Below, in pieces: positions 22,241-26,573 of a stretch of DNA of 26,573 nucleotides; the stretch's first letter is position 1, and every line of letters begins with the position of its first letter. The notes beneath the pieces were generated by a model that ran no database searches, was not told the origin of the DNA, and worked only from the letters and a program-made list of their open reading frames with translations. Made by a program: the position numbers and the translations under genes. Origin of the DNA: a virus; the IMG/VR virus record IMGVR_UViG_3300027899_000059, positions 1 through 26,573 of that record; one strand, written 5' to 3'.

Positions 22241-22810
22241 ATGGCAAAAGAATATAAAGGGCCGCTGGATTACATTGACGTTGCAACACGCATTGTTGAA
22301 TTCCGCGAAAAATATCCGACAGGTTCATTACAACAACACGATTTAAAATTTGTTGTTGTTAATAATAAAGATTGGGTTGTTTACACAGCCGCCGCATACC
22401 GCACACCCGACGATGTTCGTCCGGGTATCGGTACAGCATGGGAACCAATTCCCGGGCCAACATCTTTCACCCGTGATAGCGAAGTGCAAAACGCAGAAAC
22501 GGCGGCATGGGGTCGCGCAATGGTTGCCGCACTTGCAGTTGATACAAAAAAGGGCATCGCATCATCTGAAGAAGTTCGCAACCGTGCAGAAAAGTCACCT
22601 GACAAACCGGCAATTGTTACAACGTACACACCTGAACAAATTGATTTAGCAATTGATGCAATGGGTCAGGTTCCCGATGTTGCCGACATGGAAGAACTTA
22701 AAAACTTTTATACAGGTGCGCAACAAGCCGGTCTACTTCACGTTCCGGTAAATGGTCAAACACTTAATGTACTTATTACTAATCGTAAAAAAGAATTGGA
22801 GATAATCTAA
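22241..22810 (+). CDS. Probable ssDNA-binding or single-strand annealing protein
   Basis: A 189-residue protein of an actinophage family usually found with recombination genes. Conserved-looking parts are YIDVATRIVEFREKYPTGSL (11-30), a strand region WVVYTAAAYRTPDD, and SEVQNAETAAWGRAMVAAL (about 80-98), an 'AET-AWGRA' helix that recalls ERF/RecT-type annealing proteins. The C-terminal third (TPEQIDLAIDAMGQV...) is a separate helical piece. Its neighbour four genes on is a Cas4/RecB-like nuclease, the usual exonuclease partner. Which subfamily it belongs to cannot be settled by eye. Confidence 0.55.
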   Translation: MAKEYKGPLDYIDVATRIVEFREKYPTGSLQQHDLKFVVVNNKDWVVYTAAAYRTPDDVRPGIGTAWEPIPGPTSFTRDSEVQNAETAAWGRAMVAALAVDTKKGIASSEEVRNRAEKSPDKPAIVTTYTPEQIDLAIDAMGQVPDVADMEELKNFYTGAQQAGLLHVPVNGQTLNVLITNRKKELEII

Positions 22811-22923
22811 TGCGAACACCTAGATATTATTTAATCCGGCGAATTGTGCGTTATACAATTTGGATACCGATTGCTTTGTATTGCTTTGTTGCAATTATTG
22901 TAGGATGGGCGAACGCAATATGA
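22810..22923 (+). CDS. Tiny single-span membrane protein
   Basis: A 37-residue ORF whose ATG overlaps the preceding stop (TAATG) and whose TGA overlaps the next ATG (ATGA). A basic N-terminus (RTPRYYLIRRIVRY) precedes one hydrophobic helix (TIWIPIALYCFVAIIVGWA). The tight coupling on both sides supports translation. Function unknown; membrane-directed early proteins sometimes block superinfection or alter host transport. Confidence 0.6.
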   Translation: MRTPRYYLIRRIVRYTIWIPIALYCFVAIIVGWANAI

Positions 22924-23147
22924 GCCACCCGGAAGGCCGCCTAGTTGCTATTCAACAGCAAATGTTTTTTGCTCAAATGCTTGCTGAAAAAATGGACATG
23001 GAAACCGAAACCATTTTACGCAAACTTGCTATTTCAGGTTTGGGTTTAACGCTAGATGTAAACGAAATAACCGTGGATGCCGCGGCAGTATTACCAAACA
23101 TCAATAAGTACAAAGCGCAAAAACGTTTGCAGGTGGTGCCAGAATGA
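22920..23147 (+). CDS. Hypothetical 75-residue protein
   Basis: ATG 22920 overlaps the previous stop by 4 bases; the open frame continues upstream, but only through the membrane protein gene. The protein is helical (VAIQQQMFFAQMLAEKMDMETETILRK reads as two helices) followed by a small strand region and a basic C-terminus (KYKAQKRLQVVPE). No family recognised. It overlaps the next gene by 4 bases. Confidence 0.65.
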   Translation: MSHPEGRLVAIQQQMFFAQMLAEKMDMETETILRKLAISGLGLTLDVNEITVDAAAVLPNINKYKAQKRLQVVPE

Positions 23148-23494
23148 GCATTACACCTATGCAAATTGAAAAACGTTTAACTGATTTATCACGCGAAATT
23201 GAAGAAGCGCATAAAGATTTAATTGCCGCCGAACAGGTTTACCATATAGCAAAAGCAAACCTTGAAATTTCAATGGCTCGCGCTCGCATGTCAGTTAGTC
23301 ACCCGGACATTAAACTTACAAGCGTTCAACGTGAAGATGAAGCACTTATTCAAAATGCCGAACAACACATGAATTTGGCAATAGCCGAAGCACAAGTAAA
23401 AGCGGCCCGGGCTAATGCAAATCGTATTCGTACACAAGTAGACATTGCGCGTTCAGTTAGCGTAAGCGTTCGTTCAAGTATGGAGGTTGGCTAA
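23144..23494 (+). CDS. Coiled-coil protein upstream of the nuclease
   Basis: A 116-residue, almost entirely helical protein (IEKRLTDLSREIEEAHKDL, then further Ala/Glu/Arg heptads to the end) predicted to form a long coiled-coil hairpin around a central SHPDIKLTS turn. Its stop overlaps the nuclease start (TAATG). Proteins of this kind often precede Cas4-like exonucleases in actinophages and may be an accessory subunit; this is positional inference. Confidence 0.68.
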   Translation: MSITPMQIEKRLTDLSREIEEAHKDLIAAEQVYHIAKANLEISMARARMSVSHPDIKLTSVQREDEALIQNAEQHMNLAIAEAQVKAARANANRIRTQVDIARSVSVSVRSSMEVG

Positions 23495-24141
23495 TGGATG
23501 TTTTTGGACTGTTAAAGACCGCGCTAACGGAAAACGACAAAGCCCGTGAGCGTTCCTTACAAACTGAAATTGGTGCATCATCCGTTTATGGTTGCGCACG
23601 TCAGGCATGGAGCATTATCCACCAACAAGAAAAGGTCAATAAAAATACCGAATCACTTGCGGCCATTATTGGAACGGCGGTACACGCAACGCTTGCCGAA
23701 GCAATGAAGCAAGCCGATACGTTTGACGATTTTCTTATTGAAGAAGAATTTAAAACGCCTGACCTTAAAGGCCATGTGGATTTGTATATCAAATCAACCA
23801 AAACAATTATTGATTGGAAAACAACAACCAAGAAAAATATGCCAAAATTTCCAAGCGAACAACAAAAAATGCAGGTTCATTTATACGGATATTTAATTGA
23901 AGAAAATGGATACCCGGTTGAAACTGTTTCATTGTGTGCGATTGCCCGCGATGGATGGATGAAAGACGTAAAAGTTTGGGAAGCACCTTATGACCGCAAT
24001 ATTGCATTAGCCGGTATCCAATGGGTGCGAGATTTGCAAATGCAAGTTTCCCCACCTGCACCTGAACGACCACGCCAATTTTGCAAAGATTTTTGTGAAT
24101 TTTATGATGAAACGGGGATAAACGGATGCGCGGGAAAATAA
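23494..24141 (+). CDS. Cas4/RecB-like PD-(D/E)XK exonuclease with Fe-S cysteines
   Basis: A 215-residue nuclease. The active site reads His64 (GTAVHATLAE), Asp96 (GHVDLY), Asp107-x-Lys109 (IIDWKTT) and QMQVHLYGYL (126-135), the QxxxY motif of the RecB/Cas4 group. Four cysteines, Cys34 and Cys197, 201, 212, are spaced like the 4Fe-4S staple of Cas4 and AddB nucleases. It would resect DNA ends for recombination or replication together with the annealing protein at 22241. No cas genes or CRISPR repeats are present. It overlaps the WhiB gene by 16 bases. Confidence 0.87.
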   Translation: MDVFGLLKTALTENDKARERSLQTEIGASSVYGCARQAWSIIHQQEKVNKNTESLAAIIGTAVHATLAEAMKQADTFDDFLIEEEFKTPDLKGHVDLYIKSTKTIIDWKTTTKKNMPKFPSEQQKMQVHLYGYLIEENGYPVETVSLCAIARDGWMKDVKVWEAPYDRNIALAGIQWVRDLQMQVSPPAPERPRQFCKDFCEFYDETGINGCAGK

Positions 24142-24503
24142 AAAGAAAAAATGTTGAATGGCACCGTGCATCATGTTTAGGCTTGGACACAGAATTATTT
24201 TATGAACACCGAACCGGTTTAATGGAACAAGGTTTGAGTATTCATCATCTTCGCCGCATTTGTGTTAGTTGCCCTATTCAGCGTGATTGTTTACAAATTG
24301 CAGTTGCCCACGAACCATTTGGATTTTGGGGCGGCCTTAGTGAAGATGAACGCCGACACATACACGCCGGGCGGCATCATACCCAAATCATTGATGCGCT
24401 AAGAAGGGATTTAAAAATGTTGAATATGAATTACCAAACCATTGTAAGTTTTGTTCAATCCATCGAACGCGACTTTACATACGCTAGCGAATCAAAATCC
24501 TAA
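24126..24503 (+). CDS. WhiB-family iron-sulfur transcription regulator
   Basis: A 125-residue Wbl protein. Cluster ligands are Cys17, Cys46, Cys49 and Cys55 (CX2CX5C core in CVSCPIQRDC), followed by the turn FGFWGGLSEDERR (65-77) that contacts the sigma factor, and a basic tail (GRHHTQIIDALRRDLK) for DNA. The N-terminal EWHRASCLG block is typical. Phage WhiB proteins can repress host genes by binding the primary sigma factor. This family is the strongest sign of an actinobacterial host. It overlaps the nuclease gene end by 16 bases. Confidence 0.92.
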   Translation: MRGKIKRKNVEWHRASCLGLDTELFYEHRTGLMEQGLSIHHLRRICVSCPIQRDCLQIAVAHEPFGFWGGLSEDERRHIHAGRHHTQIIDALRRDLKMLNMNYQTIVSFVQSIERDFTYASESKS

Positions 24504-24952
24504 TGAATTGCAAATGCGAAAATGAAGATTACTTACGGCAAATAATCCGTGAAGAATTATCGCAAATGCGTCAGCAACATTTGAATAAAAATCAACCAAC
24601 CGCTGACACACTTGTTGCGCTTTATATGGATAACTTTCCTGCCGATAGAGTTAAACCATCCGGGGCGCAAGTGGGAAGCAACATAAAAGTAATTTTGAAA
24701 CAATTGCCGTATGAACAATTGGCGGCGTTGATTCCAATTCTTGCAACCGCTGGAAAACCAATAAGTGCGGCATGGCTCAATTGGGCTAAAGACCAAGTAG
24801 AACCAAAAGCAAAACTTGGCCCGGCAACACCAACACCACCAAAATTCATAAGTGAAGAAACCGTAAGAAACGATGCAACACCAATGCCGTTAAACTTTAG
24901 GGATATGGTTTTTAAGCGTTCTACGGGGGTTGTGAGCGATGAACAAGGTTAA
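24503..24952 (+). CDS. Hypothetical 149-residue protein, possible replication accessory factor
   Basis: The ATG overlaps the WhiB stop (TAATG). The N-terminus has CKCENEDY and a charged helix; the middle (TADTLVALYMDNFPADRVKPSGAQ then KVILKQLPYEQLAALIPIL) looks like a helical DNA- or protein-binding module; the C-terminus is Pro-rich and disordered (KLGPATPTPPKFISEE). Similar layouts occur in phage replication initiation accessories, but no specific motif confirms it. Confidence 0.62.
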   Translation: MNCKCENEDYLRQIIREELSQMRQQHLNKNQPTADTLVALYMDNFPADRVKPSGAQVGSNIKVILKQLPYEQLAALIPILATAGKPISAAWLNWAKDQVEPKAKLGPATPTPPKFISEETVRNDATPMPLNFRDMVFKRSTGVVSDEQG

Positions 24953-25054
24953 AAAGTGTGGAGATATGCACCTGAATACATTACGGCGTGTCGTGGGTCA
25001 CAGGGCTTATTAAGTGCATAAGTAATCTATCCTTATCTTACGAAAGGGGAACAC
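24953..25054 (+). promoter_or_regulatory. Intergenic region before the gene at 25055, probable promoter
   Basis: 102 bases without a gene. CTTAT/ATAAG (25006-25022, loop TAAGTGC) forms an inverted repeat, followed by -10-like TATCCT and TATCTT and a GAAAGGGG ribosome site. The AAACCGTAAGGTATG element is absent, so it belongs to a different promoter type. Confidence 0.5.
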
Positions 25055-25240
25055 ATGACGAAATTTGTAGACGTATCCCATGTACAAGCCGGTGATGAAC
25101 TGGTTATGAACCAAGTCCATTATGCCGTTGAATATGTAGAACCCAATGGAATTGCATTTGATATGCAGTTACAAAGCGAACAAGGCGGTAAGATTCGTAA
25201 ATGCTTTACGGTGGGGGAAATGGTCAGCATCACTATTTGA
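25055..25240 (+). CDS. Hypothetical 61-residue protein
   Basis: A small acidic, strand-rich protein (VSHVQAGDELVMNQVHYAVEYVEP, then KIRKCFTVGEMVSITI) with a single strong ribosome site, GAAAGGGGAACAC. The pattern resembles small SH3-like beta proteins, but no function is recognised. It shares its last 4 bases with the RusA start. Confidence 0.68.
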   Translation: MTKFVDVSHVQAGDELVMNQVHYAVEYVEPNGIAFDMQLQSEQGGKIRKCFTVGEMVSITI

Positions 25241-25620
25241 CAATTGCTTTTCGGGTTGAAGGCAAACCGATACAACAGGGGTCAATGCGGGCGTTTAATA
25301 ACCGCGTAGTCCACAACAAAACAAAAGAACTTATGGCATGGCGGGGCGAAGTTGCGAAGGCGGCACATCGGGCTGGATGCACCCCAATTCAAGGCCCAAT
25401 AGCAATCGCCATGAGATTCACCTACGAAAAGCCTAAATCGGTCAAACGGGAGTTTCCAACCGTTCCGCCTGACCTTGATAAACAAATTCGTTCAATCCTA
25501 GACGCGCTTACAGGCGTGGCATACGGGGATGATTCCCAAGTGACCCAAATTAGGGCAAGCAAGGAATATGGGCCGCCGGGGGTCAAAATTGAGATAACCG
25601 GGGGCTTTGAAACGTTATAA
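25237..25620 (+). CDS. rusA: RusA-family Holliday junction resolvase
   Basis: A 127-residue RusA-type endonuclease that cuts four-way junctions in replicated or recombined phage DNA. The core PPDLDKQIRSILDALTGVAY (77-96) plus GDDSQV (97-102) supplies Asp79, Asp81 and Asp98, which line up with the catalytic Asp70/72/91 of E. coli RusA. I choose TTG 25237, overlapping the previous stop as TTGA, because the protein then begins TIAFRVEGKPIQQGSMRAF like the family. ATG 25201 would add 12 unrelated residues from inside the previous gene. Confidence 0.88.
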   Translation: MTIAFRVEGKPIQQGSMRAFNNRVVHNKTKELMAWRGEVAKAAHRAGCTPIQGPIAIAMRFTYEKPKSVKREFPTVPPDLDKQIRSILDALTGVAYGDDSQVTQIRASKEYGPPGVKIEITGGFETL

Positions 25621-25642
25621 AACTGTTACCTAAAACACACCC

Positions 25643-25705
25643 TAAATGGTCAGCACCGTAAGGTATCGGGTGTATCTTTATCTTATTGAAGTTAAACGGA
25701 CTTCA
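25643..25705 (+). promoter_or_regulatory. Third copy of the promoter element and 5'-UTR hairpin
   Basis: TAAATGG (25643-25649), ACCGTAAGGTAT (25655-25666), TATCTT and then TGAAGT/ACTTCA (25687-25705) with loop TAAACGG repeat the rightward early promoter in the same order. The hairpin ends 19 bases before ATG 25725. No SOS box precedes it; the RusA gene occupies that position. Confidence 0.75.
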
Positions 25706-25724
25706 TAAAACGAGAGGCAAGAAA

Positions 25725-25976
25725 ATGAACAAAATTGAAAAACTTGAATCAGGCCGTTATACATACCGCGGCGTTTTAATTTTTAAAGATAAGCATTACG
25801 GATTTGCATACAGTTATTCAGTTCGCACCGATAGATATTGCCGCGCCGATAATTCATACCCTGTTACATTAAAAATGATTGCAGAAAAGATTGAACGCGA
25901 TTTAAATAATAGCGGTGCTGTTGAAAACGGTCGAATTATTTTTGATTCACGCACCACAGCAAAGGCAGGTAACTAA
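25725..25976 (+). CDS. Hypothetical 83-residue protein
   Basis: Started at ATG 25725 behind GAGAGGCAAG; an upstream in-frame ATG at 25686 lies inside the hairpin region. The protein has beta strands (SGRYTYRGVLIFKDKHYGFAY...) and a helix (TLKMIAEKIERDLNN), and is basic. No family recognised. It is the first gene behind the third element copy. Confidence 0.68.
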   Translation: MNKIEKLESGRYTYRGVLIFKDKHYGFAYSYSVRTDRYCRADNSYPVTLKMIAEKIERDLNNSGAVENGRIIFDSRTTAKAGN

Positions 25977-25978
25977 TT

Positions 25979-26281
25979 ATGACAACTACAACAAGCCCAC
26001 AAGCAATTAGCAGAATTCTTAATGCCGCAGGTATTACACGAAGCGAACTTCGCCGTGGTCGTATTTGCATGATGGCTTCAGAAGGATTTGAAGTTACAAA
26101 AGATTATTATGGAACGATAGTTGTTGATTACCGCAACCGTACAAGTTCAATGTTATCTTATGCAGATTTTCAATCAAAAAAGGAAGCGGCATTAACAAAG
26201 ATTAATGAAGTTCTTACAGCAAAAGGTTATGCCGTTGTTCCAGGACCTCACGGTTTTATTGTACGAAAGGCAGGTAAGTAA
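25979..26281 (+). CDS. Hypothetical 100-residue protein
   Basis: A basic protein starting 2 bases after the previous stop, with AAAGGCAGG as ribosome site. An N-terminal helix-turn-helix-like stretch (AISRILNAAGITRSELRRGR) is followed by strands (GFEVTKDYYGTIVVDY) and a helix with a C-terminal hairpin (KINEVLTAKGYAVVPG). The layout could fit a small DNA-binding protein; no defined family. Confidence 0.65.
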   Translation: MTTTTSPQAISRILNAAGITRSELRRGRICMMASEGFEVTKDYYGTIVVDYRNRTSSMLSYADFQSKKEAALTKINEVLTAKGYAVVPGPHGFIVRKAGK

Positions 26282-26283
26282 TC

Positions 26284-26445
26284 ATGATTGAATCAACACC
26301 AAAACTTACAGTTGCGGGATTAATTGACCCTGTTTGTCCAAAATGCAAAACCGAAATGTATGGCGTTACTCAAATAATTTTAGGGGGCAAAAATAAACAT
26401 TTTGCACAATGCCCTGATTGCAATTACAAAACGAAGGCAAAGTAA
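26284..26445 (+). CDS. Small zinc-ribbon protein
   Basis: A 53-residue protein with CPKC (18-21) and CPDC (43-46) knuckles around a strand hairpin, and a basic end. The arrangement is a classical zinc ribbon, like the protein at 21772. It starts 3 bases after the preceding stop and overlaps the next ATG (TAATG). Function unknown. Confidence 0.72.
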   Translation: MIESTPKLTVAGLIDPVCPKCKTEMYGVTQIILGGKNKHFAQCPDCNYKTKAK

Positions 26446-26573
26446 TGTCTACCGCTGGCATTGGTTTAATTTGTGAACGCGGATATTGCGAAGAATTACA
26501 AACAAGCGAAAAAGCCGCCAACTACGGAATGTGTGATGGCCACTACAAAGGTTCATTATGGTATTGCGATGAA
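26445..26573 (+). CDS. Partial CDS with N-terminal Cys/His zinc-finger-like motif
   Basis: 43 codons are visible before the window ends. CERGYCEE (10-17) and CDGHYKG (32-38) form a C-x4-C...C-x2-H pattern like the small zinc domain that opens many actinophage HNH nucleases and DNA-binding proteins. The rest of the gene is missing, so the function cannot be assigned. Confidence 0.65.
   Translation, partial: MSTAGIGLICERGYCEELQTSEKAANYGMCDGHYKGSLWYCDE

Noticed and set aside
23494-24141. Sign of a CRISPR-Cas system from the Cas4-like protein
   Set aside because: No repeat-spacer array or other cas gene is present; Cas4-like nucleases are common phage recombination enzymes.

Overview
The window is one contiguous piece of a tailed double-stranded DNA phage with a siphovirus plan: the 3' end of a probable large terminase gene, then head, connector, tail, fibre, lysis and early or replication modules. 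The likely host is an A+T-rich actinobacterium. Evidence for this is a WhiB-type iron-sulfur regulator (a family confined to Actinobacteria and their phages), gram-positive/actinobacterial SOS boxes (CGAAC-N4-GTTCG), actinophage-type early proteins, and a tRNA without encoded CCA. The modest G+C content and strong Shine-Dalgarno sites would suit a freshwater lineage of the Nanopelagicales type, but that is inference. No integrase, repressor, DNA polymerase or helicase lies in the window, so lifestyle cannot be settled.

Layout. 1-98: C-terminal end of a + strand gene, probably TerL. 84-2284: a tightly overlapped three-gene minus-strand cassette (beta-propeller glycosidase-like protein, TPR-like protein, FkbM methyltransferase) inserted between terminase and portal. 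2312-9614: portal, MuF head protein with a probable ADP-ribosyltransferase tail, two small proteins, capsid protease with fused (and probably separately started) scaffold, and a major capsid protein carrying an FN3/Ig-like insert. 9689-9759: tRNA-Gln(UUG). 9763-12569: connector and tail-completion genes and the major tail protein, ending in a hairpin. 12652-18377: tail assembly chaperones with a C CCA AAA slippery site, gp10-like protein, short tape measure, Dit, Tal and an S74-terminated fibre. 18378-19420: lysis genes (membrane proteins and an M15 peptidase), closed by a strong terminator at 19437-19472. 19510-20776: a small protein and a metallophosphoesterase. 20773-21123: two tiny minus-strand genes.

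21124-21771 is a 650-base non-coding divergent control region. Two outward-facing copies of the same module (SOS box, 38-nt gap, 15-nt identical element, -10-like hexamer, 5'-UTR hairpin with a YAAACNGG-type loop) flank about 400 bases rich in hairpins. Two of the hairpin loops are complementary over 8 nt. A third, SOS-box-less copy of the element and hairpin drives the genes at 25725 onward. I consider this set of linked promoter and RNA signals the most novel part of the window.

21772-26573: early/replication operon with small zinc-ribbon proteins, a probable ssDNA-binding/annealing protein, a Cas4/RecB-type nuclease, WhiB, a RusA resolvase and several unknown small proteins; the last gene runs off the end.
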